In this document: one piece after another, positions 1 through 11,767 of the stretch
Layout of the letters: every line of letters starts with the position of its first letter
Numbering within the stretch: the stretch's first letter is position 1
Assembly: GCF_900114845.1 (NCBI RefSeq)
Contig: NZ_FOUK01000003.1
Coordinates: 124,001 to 188,000, forward strand
DNA from: Pimelobacter simplex
GTDB lineage: Bacteria > Actinomycetota > Actinomycetes > Propionibacteriales > Nocardioidaceae
Direction: 5' to 3'
DNA length: 64,000 nt
Position numbers and translations under genes: made by a program
The notes under the pieces: generated by a model
What the model saw: only the letters and a program-made list of their open reading frames with translations
What the model was told of the DNA's origin: nothing
The model's database searches: none

Positions 1-507
1 GACTTCCGCAACCTCTGGATCATCGGCTGCACCCTCATCGTGATGGGCCTCGTCCTCGGCCTCGCCGACCGGATCGGACGCAACGAGCGCGCCATCAAGC
101 AGATGACCCTCCGTGACGCCGCCCTCATGGGCGGTGCCCAGGCCCTCGCCCTCGTCCCCGGCGTCTCCCGCTCGGGCGCCACCCTCTCGATGGGCCGCTT
201 CCTCGGCTACGAGCGCGAGGCCGCCACCCGCTTCGCCTTCCTCCTCGCCATCCCCGCCGTCGTCGGCGCGGGGCTGTTCGAGCTCAAGGAGATCGCCAAC
301 GTCGGCACCGCCCACCCGGGCGAGGCCGACTACGGCTGGGGCCCGACGATCACGGCGACGATCGTGTCGTTCGTCGTGGGCTACGCCGCCATCGCGTGGC
401 TGCTGAAGTGGGTCAGCACCCGCTCGTACACGCCGTTCGTGCTGTACCGGGTGGTGCTGGGTGCGGCCGTGCTGGTGCTGCTGGGGACGGGCGTCCTGGC
501 GGCCTAG
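1..507 (+). CDS. uppP: Undecaprenyl-diphosphatase, 3' part (gene enters from the left edge)
   Basis: Integral membrane enzyme that dephosphorylates undecaprenyl pyrophosphate so the lipid carrier of peptidoglycan synthesis can be recycled. The open frame runs from base 1, so the N-terminal part lies outside the window. The visible 168 residues hold the family motif around PGVSRSGATLSMGRF (serine and arginine of the active-site loop) followed by three hydrophobic segments and a short Ala-rich end. The family is about 270-280 residues, so roughly the last 60 percent is present. It converges on the small gene at 614-1078 with a long inverted repeat between them. Confidence 0.95.
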   Translation, partial: DFRNLWIIGCTLIVMGLVLGLADRIGRNERAIKQMTLRDAALMGGAQALALVPGVSRSGATLSMGRFLGYEREAATRFAFLLAIPAVVGAGLFELKEIANVGTAHPGEADYGWGPTITATIVSFVVGYAAIAWLLKWVSTRSYTPFVLYRVVLGAAVLVLLGTGVLAA

Positions 508-535
508 CCCGCCGGGCCTTGTCACCGCGCTCCGC

Positions 536-609
536 CTTGTAACTACGTGTTCAGACCACTACCAGGGGTGTCCACCACCCGGGTAGTGGTCTGAACACTG
601 AGTTACAAG
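536..609. repeat. Long inverted repeat, copy 1 (likely bidirectional terminator)
   Basis: Left arm 536-563 and right arm 582-609 are complementary: CTTGTAACT pairs with AGTTACAAG on the outside, then after a 3-nt mismatch TGTTCAGACCACTACC pairs with GGTAGTGGTCTGAACA. The loop is about 18 nt. It sits between the converging ends of uppP and the small exported-protein gene, which suits a terminator working in both directions. An almost identical element lies at 1119-1188. Confidence 0.8.
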
Positions 610-613
610 GGGC

Positions 614-1078
614 TCAGCACCTGCCGTGGCGATGCAGCGTGATGCCCAGGTCGGTGCGCGGGTCGGACCGGAACTCGTCGTCGTAGGTCAGCGTCGCGCT
701 CACACGGCGCCCGCCGATCCGCTTCTCGAAGCACCACGCCCTCCGCTCGCTGCGCACCCACCCGGCCTCCTCCAGGACGGCGCCGCCCGCCGGGAGAGCG
801 GCGTCGCGCTCCAGGCCGGTGACGAGCTCGAGGCTGGCCGCGACCGACGAATCGTCCTGGTCGCAGGACCAGTCCGGCTCGGCACCGGGATCGAGCCGGC
901 CGGCCAGCGCGGCCAGCGCCGGGTCGTCGGTCAGGCGGCGGCCGAAGTCGACGTCGCCGCGGGTGCATCCGTAGAGCCCGGCGCCGCCGTCGTACGCCAG
1001 GACGGCGCCGACCGCGGTCATCGACGCCAGGGTGGCGGTCGCCGCGGTGAGCACCAGCGTCGTCCGGGCGGTCCGCAT
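614..1078 (-). CDS. Small exported protein of unknown function
   Basis: 154 residues; I do not recognise the family. Residues 5-28 form a hydrophobic signal or anchor segment (TLVLTAATATLASMTAVGAV) after a short basic start, and the rest is a soluble, acidic, Cys-containing domain (GCTR, WSCDQD, WCFEKR, terminal GRC), so disulfides outside the membrane are plausible. The ATG at 1078 is chosen because it puts the signal segment at the N terminus and because a CATACT hexamer lies 6 nt before it; a longer frame to 1159 would run into the upstream inverted repeat. The gene is bracketed by two near-identical inverted repeats, which is unusual. Confidence 0.6.
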   Translation of the reverse strand: MRTARTTLVLTAATATLASMTAVGAVLAYDGGAGLYGCTRGDVDFGRRLTDDPALAALAGRLDPGAEPDWSCDQDDSSVAASLELVTGLERDAALPAGGAVLEEAGWVRSERRAWCFEKRIGGRRVSATLTYDDEFRSDPRTDLGITLHRHGRC

Positions 1079-1118
1079 GCGGTCAGTATGGCGGCGCCGT
1101 CCGCGGGCCGCTGCGCCA

Positions 1119-1188
1119 TGTAACTCAGTGTTCAGACCACTACCAGGGGTGTCGACCACCCGGGTAGTGGTCTGAACACTTAGTTACA
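1119..1188. repeat. Long inverted repeat, copy 2
   Basis: TGTAACT (1119-1125) pairs with AGTTACA (1182-1188), and inside it the same 16-nt arm TGTTCAGACCACTACC pairs with its complement. Arms and loop match the copy at 536-609 except for a few positions. It lies 3' of corA and 5' of the small exported-protein gene, so it may end corA transcription. Two copies 580 bp apart suggest a dispersed or duplicated element rather than two unrelated terminators. Confidence 0.8.
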
Positions 1189-1213
1189 AGCGGATCGGCG
1201 TGCGCCTGACGGG

Positions 1214-2194
1214 TCAGAACCAGCCCGACTTCTTGAAGAAGATCCACAGCCCCGCCACCGACGACAGCATCAGCAGGATCGCGAACGGGTACCCGAACGT
1301 CCAGCTCAGCTCGGGCATGTGCGTGAAGTTCATGCCGTAGACCCCCGCGATCAGCGTCGGTACGACGACCAGCGCGGCCCCCGCGGAGATCTTGCGCATG
1401 TCGTCGTTCTGCTGCACCGCCACCCGCGAGAGGTGCGCGTCGAAGGCGCTGGAGAGCAGGTCGTCGAGGGTCTCGAGGCCGTCGGCGGCGAGCTGGAGGT
1501 GGTCGTTGACGTCGCGGAAGAAGGGGGCGGACTCGGTGGCGATGAGGTCGACGGCGCCGGTTGCGAAGCGGCGCATGGGCTCGCGGAGGGGGAGGACGGC
1601 GCGGCGGACCTCGGAGAGCTCGCGCTTGAGGATGTAGATGCGGCCGGCGTCGTTGGTGCGGCGGTCGGAGAAGACGGAGACCTCGACCTCGTCGACGTCG
1701 GTCTGGAGCTCGGCGACGACGGAGGTGTAGCCGTCGACGACGGCGTCGCAGACCGCGTAGACGACGGCGGAGGGGCCGTGGCCGAGGACGGCCTGCTGCT
1801 GCTCGAGCTCGTGGCGGGCGTCGCGGAGGGAGGAGCCGCGGCCGTGGCGGACGGTGATGACGAACTTGGGGCCGACGAACAGGTTGATCTCGCCGGTCTC
1901 GACGGCGTCGTCCTCGTCGACGTACCAGAGGGTCTTGAGGACGAGGAAGAGGCTGTTCTCGTAGCGCTCGAGCTTGGGGCGCTGGTGGGCGACGACGGCG
2001 TCCTCGACGGCGAGGGGGTGCAGGCCGAAGGCCTCCGCGATCTCGGAGAGCTCGACGTGGCTGGGCTCGTAGAGGCCGACCCAGACGAAGTCGCCGTCGC
2101 CGTCGGCCGCGGCGCGCAGGGCCGGGTAGTCGTGGAGGTGGCAGTCCACCGGCACCCGGACGCCGTGGCGGTAGACGGCACTGTCGACGATCAC
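1214..2194 (-). CDS. corA: CorA-family magnesium/divalent cation channel
   Basis: 326-residue inner-membrane transporter of the CorA MIT family, which forms pentamers that let Mg2+ (or Co2+/Ni2+/Zn2+ in relatives) through. The long acidic N-terminal cytoplasmic domain is followed by two C-terminal membrane helices; the signature YGMNF stands at the end of the first helix (about residue 287) and the protein ends in a basic KKSGWF tail. The GTG start at 2194 lies 6 nt after a TAGCGT hexamer, consistent with a leaderless message. It is divergent from the histidine phosphatase gene at 2256. Confidence 0.93.
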   Translation of the reverse strand: MIVDSAVYRHGVRVPVDCHLHDYPALRAAADGDGDFVWVGLYEPSHVELSEIAEAFGLHPLAVEDAVVAHQRPKLERYENSLFLVLKTLWYVDEDDAVETGEINLFVGPKFVITVRHGRGSSLRDARHELEQQQAVLGHGPSAVVYAVCDAVVDGYTSVVAELQTDVDEVEVSVFSDRRTNDAGRIYILKRELSEVRRAVLPLREPMRRFATGAVDLIATESAPFFRDVNDHLQLAADGLETLDDLLSSAFDAHLSRVAVQQNDDMRKISAGAALVVVPTLIAGVYGMNFTHMPELSWTFGYPFAILLMLSSVAGLWIFFKKSGWF

Positions 2195-2200
2195 GGACCC

Positions 2201-2248
2201 ACGCTAGTACCGGTGCCGGGCCGAGCGTGCGGACCGGGCCACTAGGCT
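2201..2248. promoter_or_regulatory. Divergent leaderless promoters for corA and the histidine phosphatase
   Basis: On the minus strand TAGCGT (2206-2201) lies 6 nt before the corA GTG. On the plus strand TAGGCT (2243-2248) lies 7 nt before the ATG at 2256. Both fit the TANNNT -10 pattern seen throughout the window and neither start has a Shine-Dalgarno. Confidence 0.6.
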
Positions 2249-2255
2249 CGCCGCC

Positions 2256-2987
2256 ATGGCCACCCTGCTGCTGGTCCGCCACGGGCGGACCACCGCGAAC
2301 GCCTCGGGCATCCTCGCCGGACGGACGCCGGGCGTACGCCTCGACGACACCGGCGCCGAGCAGGCCCGGCGGGCCGGGGCGCGGATCGCGGGCGTCCCGA
2401 TCGCCGCGCTCCTGACCAGCCCGCAGGAGCGGTGCCGGCAGACGGCCAAGGCGGTCGCCGAGGGCCAGCGCGGCGCCGGTCACCCGGTCACCAAGGCGGC
2501 CACGGAGCGGGGCCTGGCCGAGTGCGACTACGGCGACTGGCAGGGCCGCCCGATCAAGGAGCTGCTCAAGGAGCCGCTGTGGAAGACGGTCCAGCGGCAG
2601 CCGTCCGCGGCGGTCTTCCCGGGTGGGGAGTCGATGGTCGCGATGCAGCACCGCGCCGTCTCCGCCGTCCGCCGCCTCGACGCCGCGATCACCGCCGAGC
2701 ACGGTGCGGACGCGGTCTGGGTCGCGGTCAGCCACGGGGACATCATCAAGTCGCTCCTCGCCGACGCGCTGGGGATGCACCTCGACCTGTTCCAGCGGAT
2801 CAACGTCGACCCGGCGTCGGTGTCGGTGATCCGGTACGCCCCGGACCGTCCCTACGTGTTGGCGAGCAACACGCACGACGGCGACCTGTCCTGGCTGGCG
2901 CCGAAGCCGGCCCCCCGGCGCGGCGGCCGGAGGCGGCCCGCGGCCGACCCGGGCGCGGTCGTCGGCGGTGGCGCCGGTCCGGCCTGA
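2256..2987 (+). CDS. Histidine phosphatase (MSMEG_4193-type putative phosphomutase)
   Basis: 243-residue member of the phosphoglycerate-mutase-like histidine phosphatase superfamily. The catalytic LLVRHGRT motif is at residues 5-12, and the second histidine lies in VAVSHGDIIKSLL near residue 160. A basic, proline-rich tail (PAPRRGGRRRPAA) follows the domain. It is the first gene of a row, histidine phosphatase, DUF3090, SCO1664-like, mshC, that I recall as conserved across actinobacteria including Mycobacterium. The substrate of this subfamily is not known to me. It has its own TAGGCT box 7 nt before the ATG. Confidence 0.88.
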   Translation: MATLLLVRHGRTTANASGILAGRTPGVRLDDTGAEQARRAGARIAGVPIAALLTSPQERCRQTAKAVAEGQRGAGHPVTKAATERGLAECDYGDWQGRPIKELLKEPLWKTVQRQPSAAVFPGGESMVAMQHRAVSAVRRLDAAITAEHGADAVWVAVSHGDIIKSLLADALGMHLDLFQRINVDPASVSVIRYAPDRPYVLASNTHDGDLSWLAPKPAPRRGGRRRPAADPGAVVGGGAGPA

Positions 2988-2998
2988 ACCGGCCTGGA

Positions 2999-3004
2999 TA
3001 GGCT
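2999..3004 (+). promoter_or_regulatory. -10 box for the DUF3090 gene
   Basis: TAGGCT ends 7 nt before the ATG at 3012; no Shine-Dalgarno is visible, so a leaderless message is likely. Confidence 0.5.
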
Positions 3005-3011
3005 CGGGACC

Positions 3012-3569
3012 ATGCCCATCGTCCACGGATTCGACCCGCCGGAGCGCTTCGTCGCCGGCACCGTCGGCGAGCCCGGCGGCCGCACCTTCTTCCTCCAGGC
3101 CCGGATCGGACCCCGCATGGTCTCGGTCTCGCTGGAGAAGCAGCAGGTGGCGGCGCTGGCCGAGCGCATCGACGAGCTGCTGGACGAGGTGATCGCCGAC
3201 GGCCGGGCCCGCGGCGTCGTGCCCGCGATGGCGCCGTTCGGCCTCGCGGACGACGAGCCGCTCGAGCTGCCCATCGTCGAGGAGTTCCGGGCCGGCACGA
3301 TGACGCTCTCCTGGGACCCGGACGACGAGCGCGTGGTGATCGAGGTCTTCCCGGTGGGCGAGGAGCCGGTCGAGCTGACCGACGGCGAGGACCCGGCCGA
3401 GGTGCTGCTGGTCCGGCTCGAGCCGGGCCAGGCGCGGGCGTTCGTCCGCCGCTCCGAGCACGTCGTGGGCGCCGGCCGGCCGTCCTGCCCGTTCTGCGGC
3501 CAGCCGATCGACCCCGAGGGCCACCTCTGCGTCCGGGCCAACGGGTTCAAGCGCCGCGACCCGTCGTGA
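3012..3569 (+). CDS. DUF3090 family protein
   Basis: 185 residues, matching the usual length of the DUF3090 family, an actinobacterial conserved hypothetical. The N-terminal MPIVHGFDPPERFVAGTVGE is typical. The C terminus carries a CPFCGQPIDPEGHLC arrangement, that is Cys-X2-Cys and a later His/Cys pair, so a bound zinc is likely. The last bases overlap the next start (GTGA), so it is probably translated together with the kinase-like gene that follows. Function unknown; the fixed neighbourhood with a histidine phosphatase and a kinase-like protein hints at a shared phosphoryl-transfer process. Confidence 0.9.
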   Translation: MPIVHGFDPPERFVAGTVGEPGGRTFFLQARIGPRMVSVSLEKQQVAALAERIDELLDEVIADGRARGVVPAMAPFGLADDEPLELPIVEEFRAGTMTLSWDPDDERVVIEVFPVGEEPVELTDGEDPAEVLLVRLEPGQARAFVRRSEHVVGAGRPSCPFCGQPIDPEGHLCVRANGFKRRDPS

Positions 3570-4306
3570 CGCTCACCATCAAGGGCCGGATCATGCCGGC
3601 CTCCAACGCCACCTTCCTCGGCGAGCTCGACGGCCGCGAGGTCGTCTACAAGCCGGTCGCGGGGGAGCGCCCCCTCTGGGACTTCCCTGACGGGACGCTC
3701 GCCGACCGCGAGGTCGCCGCCTACCTCGTCGCGCAGGCCACCGGCTGGGACCTCGTCCCGCGCACCTGGTGGGGCGAGGGGCCGCACGGTCCCGGCATGG
3801 TCCAGGAGTGGCAGGAGGTCGACGCCGAGCAGGAGGCGGTCACCCTGGTCCGCTCCGGCGCCGCCCCCGACGGCTGGCTCGAGGTCGTCGAGGGCCTCGA
3901 CGAGCGGGACCGGCCGGTCACGCTCGTCCACGAGGACACCGCGGCCCTGCGCCGCCTCGCCGTGTACGACGTGCTCGTCAACAACGCCGACCGCAAGGGC
4001 GGCCACGTGCTGGCGATGACCGGAGGCCACCGGTACGGCGTCGACCACGGCGTCGCCTTCCACCACGAGCCCAAGCTGCGCACGGTCCTGTGGGGCTGGG
4101 CCGGGACGCCGCTGACCGACCAGGAGGTCACCGTGGTCGACGCGGTGCTCACCGCCGTGCGGGGCGAGCTGGGGGAGCGGCTCGCCACCCACCTCGCCGA
4201 GCACGAGCTGCGCGCGCTGGAGCGTCGTACCGAGCGGCTGCTGGCGGCCGGCGTCCTCCCGGGGCCGTCAGGCGACTGGCCCGCCATCCCCTGGCCTCCG
4301 TTCTAG
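3566..4306 (+). CDS. SCO1664-family phosphatidylinositol-kinase-like protein
   Basis: 246 residues. The family is distantly related to PI3/4-kinase and HipA-like folds. A glycine-rich start (NATFLGELDGREVVYKPVAGE) with an invariant-looking lysine resembles a nucleotide-binding region, and VNNADRKGGHVL followed by GVDHG near residues 137-162 looks like the catalytic and metal-binding loops. The GTG start overlaps the DUF3090 stop as GTGA, which implies coupled translation. The substrate is unknown. Confidence 0.85.
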   Translation: MTLTIKGRIMPASNATFLGELDGREVVYKPVAGERPLWDFPDGTLADREVAAYLVAQATGWDLVPRTWWGEGPHGPGMVQEWQEVDAEQEAVTLVRSGAAPDGWLEVVEGLDERDRPVTLVHEDTAALRRLAVYDVLVNNADRKGGHVLAMTGGHRYGVDHGVAFHHEPKLRTVLWGWAGTPLTDQEVTVVDAVLTAVRGELGERLATHLAEHELRALERRTERLLAAGVLPGPSGDWPAIPWPPF

Positions 4307-4316
4307 AGTGAACCTC

Positions 4317-4322
4317 TAACAT
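4317..4322 (+). promoter_or_regulatory. -10 box for mshC
   Basis: TAACAT ends 6 nt before the mshC ATG, and there is no Shine-Dalgarno. It fits the leaderless pattern of the window. Confidence 0.5.
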
Positions 4323-4328
4323 CGACCC

Positions 4329-5564
4329 ATGCGCGCATGGAACGCGCCGGGTCTCCCGGCGCTCCCCGTCTCCGGGCCCCCCGTCGTCCTCCACGACACC
4401 GCCACCGGCGACAAGATCTCCTCACAGCCCGACGGCGCCGCGCGCCTCTACGTCTGCGGCATCACCCCCTACGACGCCACGCACATCGGGCACGCCAACA
4501 CCTACGTCGCCTTCGACCTGCTCAACCGCGCCTGGCGCACCGCCGGCCACGACGTGCAGTACGTCCAGAACGTCACCGACGTCGATGACCCGCTGCTCGA
4601 GCGTGCCGACAAGGTGGGCGTCGACTGGGTCGAGCTCGCCGAGCGCGAGACCGAGCTGTTCCGCAAGGACATGGAGGCGCTGCGCGTCCTCCCGCCGGTC
4701 GCCTACATCGGCGCCGTCGAGTCCATCCCGCTCGTGATCGACCTGATCCAGCGTCTCGACGCGGCCGGCTCGATCTACCGGGTCGAGCAGGACCTCTACT
4801 TCTCGGTGACCGCCGACCCGGCCTTCGGCGACGAGTCCGGCTACGACCGCGAGACCATGCTCCGCTTCTTCGGCGAGCGCGGCGGCGACCCGGACCGCGC
4901 CGGCAAGAAGGACCCGCTCGACTGCGTCGTGTGGCGCGGCGAGCGCGACGGCGAGCCCGCCTGGGACAGCCCGTTCGGACGCGGCCGGCCTGGCTGGCAC
5001 ATCGAGTGCGCGGCGATCGCGCTCGAGCACCTCGGTACCGCCTTCGACGTCCAGGCCGGCGGCAGCGACCTCGTCTTCCCGCACCACGAGATGTGCGCGG
5101 GTCACGTCCAGGTGGCGACCGGCGAGCGCTTCGCCGCGGTCTACAGCCACGCCGGCATGGTCGCCTACGACGGCCAGAAGATGTCCAAGTCGCTCGGCAA
5201 CCTCGTCTTCGTCTCCGCGCTGCGCAACAGCGACATCGACCCGATGGCGATCCGCCTCGCCCTGCTGCGCCACCACTACCGCACCGACTGGGAGTGGACC
5301 GACGCCCAGCTCTGGCAGGCCGTCGACGACGTCGCCTCGTGGCGCCGCGCGCTCGCGCTCGGCGCCGGAGCGCCGGCCGCGCCGGTCGTCGCCGAGGTGC
5401 TCGCGGCGCTCGCCGACGACCTCGACGCGCCGCGGGCGACCGCCGCGATCGACGCCTGGGTGGCGGCCACGCTCGGCACCGACGGGCTCGCCGACACGAG
5501 CGACGCCGAGGCCGCCGTCACGCTGCTGCCGGTGCTCGACGCCGCGCTCGGCCTCGCGCTCTAG
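4329..5564 (+). CDS. mshC: Cysteine--GlcN-Ins ligase MshC (mycothiol synthesis)
   Basis: 411 residues. MshC is an ATP-dependent cysteine:1-D-myo-inosityl 2-amino-2-deoxy-glucopyranoside ligase, the third step in making mycothiol, the actinobacterial thiol. It descends from cysteinyl-tRNA synthetase: it shows the zinc-site [19 protein letters not shown] with the HIGH-like THIGH near residue 50, WHIECAA and [10 protein letters not shown] zinc ligands, and KMSKS near residue 284, but lacks the tRNA-binding C-terminal domain, which gives the short length. Its product would serve the mycothiol-dependent-type enzyme encoded at 62181-62987. Confidence 0.95.
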   Translation: MRAWNAPGLPALPVSGPPVVLHDTATGDKISSQPDGAARLYVCGITPYDATHIGHANTYVAFDLLNRAWRTAGHDVQYVQNVTDVDDPLLERADKVGVDWVELAERETELFRKDMEALRVLPPVAYIGAVESIPLVIDLIQRLDAAGSIYRVEQDLYFSVTADPAFGDESGYDRETMLRFFGERGGDPDRAGKKDPLDCVVWRGERDGEPAWDSPFGRGRPGWHIECAAIALEHLGTAFDVQAGGSDLVFPHHEMCAGHVQVATGERFAAVYSHAGMVAYDGQKMSKSLGNLVFVSALRNSDIDPMAIRLALLRHHYRTDWEWTDAQLWQAVDDVASWRRALALGAGAPAAPVVAEVLAALADDLDAPRATAAIDAWVAATLGTDGLADTSDAEAAVTLLPVLDAALGLAL

Positions 5565-5576
5565 CCCTCCAACCCG

Positions 5577-6359
5577 CTAGCCCGCCAGCGAGTCGACCAG
5601 CCGGGCCAGGTCGCCCGGCCCGGTCACGTGCGCGAGATGGCCGTGCCCGGCCAGCTCGGTGACGCGGTGCTCGCCCAGCCGGGCGCGGACCCGCTCGAGC
5701 GCCGTCCCGTACGGCGCCCGGCCGGTGCTCTCGGCGCCGACCACCAGGTCGACGCGACCCGCTCGCGCCGCCAGGCGCTCCGGCAGCCGGGCGGTGTTGA
5801 GCGCGCGGAGCTCGGCGTACAGCGGGCGGCTGAGCCGGCGCAGGACCGCCCACGAGCCGACGTCGGCGCGGAGCCGGGCGACGTGCTCGGCGGAGTAGCC
5901 CGAGATCTGCCGGTTGACGATCTCGACCGCCCGGTCGGTGTCGTCGGCAGCGTCGGCCGCGGCCAGGTCGGGGAGTGCCGCGCTGCCGAACTCGGGGTCG
6001 ACCGGCTCGTAGGCGATGACGTGCGGGAGCTCCCGCTCGCCGGCGGCGAGGAGCGCGATCGTCCCGCCGTAGCTCCAGCCGAGGACAGCGGCCGGGCCGG
6101 GCCGGGCGTCGAGGACCGCGCCCAGGTCGGCGACCTCGGTGGCGAGGTCGTACCCGTCGCCCAGCGGGCCCGACGGGTTCCGCCCACGGCGGTTGAGCAC
6201 GGTGACCGACGGCCAGGCGGTGAGCGCCGACGCGACGTGGCGCCAGGTGCGCGCGTCGCTCATCACGCCGGGCACCAGCACGATCCCGGGCGCGTCCGGG
6301 TCACCGTGGACGGCGACGCTCACCCAGCCGTCGCGGGTCTCGACCCGCTCCTGGAGCAT
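5577..6359 (-). CDS. Alpha/beta hydrolase
   Basis: 260 residues with an alpha/beta-hydrolase fold. The nucleophile elbow is GWSYGG, the oxyanion region is LVPGVMSDARTW, and the catalytic histidine is likely in ELAGHGHLAH. The ATG at 6359 is preferred over a longer frame because it lies 13 nt after the stop of the PAC2 gene and begins at the conserved part. It is probably co-transcribed with PAC2. It converges on mshC with a 12-nt gap. The substrate cannot be told. Confidence 0.8.
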   Translation of the reverse strand: MLQERVETRDGWVSVAVHGDPDAPGIVLVPGVMSDARTWRHVASALTAWPSVTVLNRRGRNPSGPLGDGYDLATEVADLGAVLDARPGPAAVLGWSYGGTIALLAAGERELPHVIAYEPVDPEFGSAALPDLAAADAADDTDRAVEIVNRQISGYSAEHVARLRADVGSWAVLRRLSRPLYAELRALNTARLPERLAARAGRVDLVVGAESTGRAPYGTALERVRARLGEHRVTELAGHGHLAHVTGPGDLARLVDSLAG

Positions 6360-6372
6360 CCGCGGAGCCCGC

Positions 6373-7221
6373 TCAGTCGTCCTCGCCGCGGCGCTTGAGG
6401 TAGCGCTCGAACTCGCGGGCGATCGCCTCGCCGGAGGCCTCGGGCAGGTCGGCGGTGTCGCGGGACTCCTCGAGCGAGCGGACGTACTCGGCGATGTCCT
6501 CATCCTCCTCGGCGAGCTCGTCGACGCCGCGCTCCCAGGCGCGGGCCTCGTCGGGCAGGTCGCCGAGCGGGATCGGCACCTCGAAGAGATCCTCGAGCCG
6601 GCCGAGGAGTGCGAGCGTCGCCTTCGGGCAGGGCGGCTGGGCGACGTAGTGGGGGACCGCCGCCCAGTACGACACGGCGGGCATGTCGATCCGGATGCAG
6701 GCCTCCTGGAGGACGCCGACGATGCCGGTGGGTCCCTCGTACGTCGACTGCTCCAGCGAGAGCCGGTCGAGCAGGTCGGCCTCGGTCGCCGAGCCCGAGA
6801 CCGGGATCGGCCGGGTGTGCGGGCTGTCGGACAGCAGCGCGCCGAGCGTGACCAGCAGCTCGCCGCCCAGCTCGTCGACGGTGGTGAGGAGCTCCTCGGT
6901 GAACTGCCGCCAGCGCATGTTGGGCTCGATGCCGCGGATCAGGATGACGTCGCGGTCGAGCTCGGGCGGCGAGGCGACCGCCACGTGGGTGCTGGGCCAG
7001 GTCAGCTTGCGGAAGCCGTTGTCGTCGATACCGACGGTGGGCCGGTTGACCTGGAAGTCGTAGTAGTCCTCGGGGTCCATCGCCGCGACCACCTTGGCGT
7101 TCCAGACCCGCATCAGGTGGTCCACGACCCCGGTCGCCGACTCGGCGGCATCGTTCCAGCCTTCGAACGCGGCGATGACCACCGGCCGGACCAGCCCGGT
7201 GACCGTCTCGATCTCCATCAC
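6373..7221 (-). CDS. PAC2-family protein (proteasome-assembly-chaperone-like)
   Basis: 282 residues of the PAC2 family, named for a eukaryotic proteasome assembly chaperone and widespread in actinobacteria that have 20S proteasomes. The start [18 protein letters not shown] and the middle [17 protein letters not shown] and [15 protein letters not shown] are typical; the C-terminal 60 residues are acidic and probably helical. The GTG at 7221 rather than the ATG at 7218 is chosen because it lies 6 nt from a TAGGCT box. Whether bacterial PAC2 proteins act on the proteasome encoded about 10-30 kb away is not established. Confidence 0.87.
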   Translation of the reverse strand: MMEIETVTGLVRPVVIAAFEGWNDAAESATGVVDHLMRVWNAKVVAAMDPEDYYDFQVNRPTVGIDDNGFRKLTWPSTHVAVASPPELDRDVILIRGIEPNMRWRQFTEELLTTVDELGGELLVTLGALLSDSPHTRPIPVSGSATEADLLDRLSLEQSTYEGPTGIVGVLQEACIRIDMPAVSYWAAVPHYVAQPPCPKATLALLGRLEDLFEVPIPLGDLPDEARAWERGVDELAEEDEDIAEYVRSLEESRDTADLPEASGEAIAREFERYLKRRGEDD

Positions 7222-7227
7222 TCTGCG

Positions 7228-7255
7228 AGCCTAGTCGCCCCGGACGAAGTAGGAT
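7228..7255. promoter_or_regulatory. Divergent promoters for the PAC2 gene and metH
   Basis: Minus strand: TAGGCT (7233-7228) lies 6 nt before the PAC2 GTG. Plus strand: TAGGAT (7250-7255) lies about 8 nt before the first base of the metH riboswitch, so the metH message would begin almost exactly at the aptamer. Confidence 0.5.
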
Positions 7256-7263
7256 CGGCAGCA

Positions 7264-7350
7264 GCCGAGAGGCGTTGCAACGGACGGTCCACCGACGGAC
7301 CCGTCCGCCACGCTCGGCCGATGAACCAAGGGCGCCTTCCACACGGAAGG
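7264..7350 (+). promoter_or_regulatory. S-adenosylhomocysteine (SAH) riboswitch controlling metH
   Basis: The sequence CCGAGAGGCGTTGCAACGG (7265-7283) and the later CGCTCGG...GATGAACCAAGGGCGCC resemble the SAH riboswitch consensus as I recall it. P1 pairs GCCGAG (7264-7269) with CTCGGC (7313-7318); P2 pairs GGACGG with CCGTCC; a pseudoknot pairs AGGCG (7270-7274) with CGCCT (7333-7337). The pseudoknot strand overlaps CCTTCC (7335-7340), which can instead pair with the Shine-Dalgarno GGAAGG (7345-7350). Ligand binding would therefore free the ribosome site and raise MetH synthesis, which fits SAH as a sign of methyl-cycle demand. Confidence 0.8.
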
Positions 7351-7358
7351 ATTGGTGC

Positions 7359-11138
<3,780 letters not shown>

Positions 11139-11157
11139 GGCTGGGTGGCGGTCTGGC

Positions 11158-11189
11158 GGCAGTTTCACCGCCTAGGCGGTGAAACTGCC
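11158..11189. repeat. 32-bp perfect palindrome, copy 1
   Basis: The half-site GGCAGTTTCACCGCCT is followed directly by its reverse complement, giving a loop-free 32-bp palindrome 20 nt after the metH stop. An identical 32-bp copy lies at 61001-61032. Here the position would allow a terminator role; at the other copy it does not. Confidence 0.9.
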
Positions 11190-11214
11190 CTCGCCCCTGA
11201 CGCGCGGCGAAGTC

Positions 11215-11236
11215 CTATAGCACGGCTTGCTATAGT
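11215..11236 (+). promoter_or_regulatory. Operator overlapping the -10 box of the HTH/nucleotidyltransferase pair
   Basis: CTATAGCA (11215-11222), a 5-nt spacer and TGCTATAG (11228-11235) form a perfect inverted repeat. Its right half contains TATAGT (11231-11236), which lies 6 nt before the ATG at 11243. Binding by the HTH protein encoded just downstream would block its own leaderless promoter. Confidence 0.65.
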
Positions 11237-11242
11237 TCAAGC

Positions 11243-11767
11243 ATGACGAGGCGAACGGTCCTGCGGGACGTGATGAGCGAGACGGGCACCAGCCAGTCGC
11301 AGCTCTCGCGTCTCACCGGCGTGCGCCAGCCCAGCATCAGCCAGTTCCTGTCCGGCAGGGTCGAGCTCAGCGACGAGCAGCTCGACCGGCTGCTGTCGGC
11401 GATGGGCTTCCGGCTCGAGGTCGTCCGCCGGCCGGTGCGGCCGGAGCTCACCCGGTCCGAGCGCCGGTCCTGGATGCTCCACCGCACGCTCTCGGGGCAC
11501 CTGACCCGGGAACGGCTCGACGAGTGGCTCCCGACGATCGAGCGCAATCTCGGCCGGCTCGACGAGCAGGTCCGCGGTCGCGTGCACCTCGACAGCATCG
11601 AGCGCTGGCGAACGCTGGTCGACGAGCGCGACGTGCTCGGCCTGCACCGGGTCATGACCGGGCTCGACCGCACGTCCATCGACATGCGCGAGGTCTCGCC
11701 GCTGGGTGGCCTGCTGTCCGACGTCGAGCGCCGCCAGGTGCTGGACGAGCTCGCGCTGGCCGGCTGA
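11243..11767 (+). CDS. XRE-type HTH regulator, probable antitoxin
   Basis: 174 residues. Residues 8-50 form a Cro/CI-type helix-turn-helix: SQSQLSRLTGVRQPSISQFLSGRVELSDEQLDRLLSAMGFRL. The remaining 120 residues are charged, helical and contain no motif I recognise. The stop overlaps the next start as TGATG, so the two proteins are made together. A perfect inverted repeat overlaps the -10 box, as expected for autoregulation. The pair HTH plus nucleotidyltransferase resembles AbiE/DUF6036-type toxin-antitoxin modules, but the C-terminal region differs from the AbiEi antitoxins I know, so the role is inferred. Confidence 0.75.
   Translation: MTRRTVLRDVMSETGTSQSQLSRLTGVRQPSISQFLSGRVELSDEQLDRLLSAMGFRLEVVRRPVRPELTRSERRSWMLHRTLSGHLTRERLDEWLPTIERNLGRLDEQVRGRVHLDSIERWRTLVDERDVLGLHRVMTGLDRTSIDMREVSPLGGLLSDVERRQVLDELALAG

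Noticed and set aside
536..1188. The two long inverted repeats as a CRISPR-like array
   Set aside because: Only two copies, about 580 bp apart, with a gene between and strong internal symmetry; no spacers.
1140..3524. 794-codon minus-strand frame across corA, the phosphatase and DUF3090
   Set aside because: Crosses several real genes on both strands and has no recognisable domain.
7222..7358. Cobalamin or SAM-type riboswitch ahead of metH
   Set aside because: No B12-box and no SAM-IV core; the short pseudoknotted pattern fits the SAH class better.
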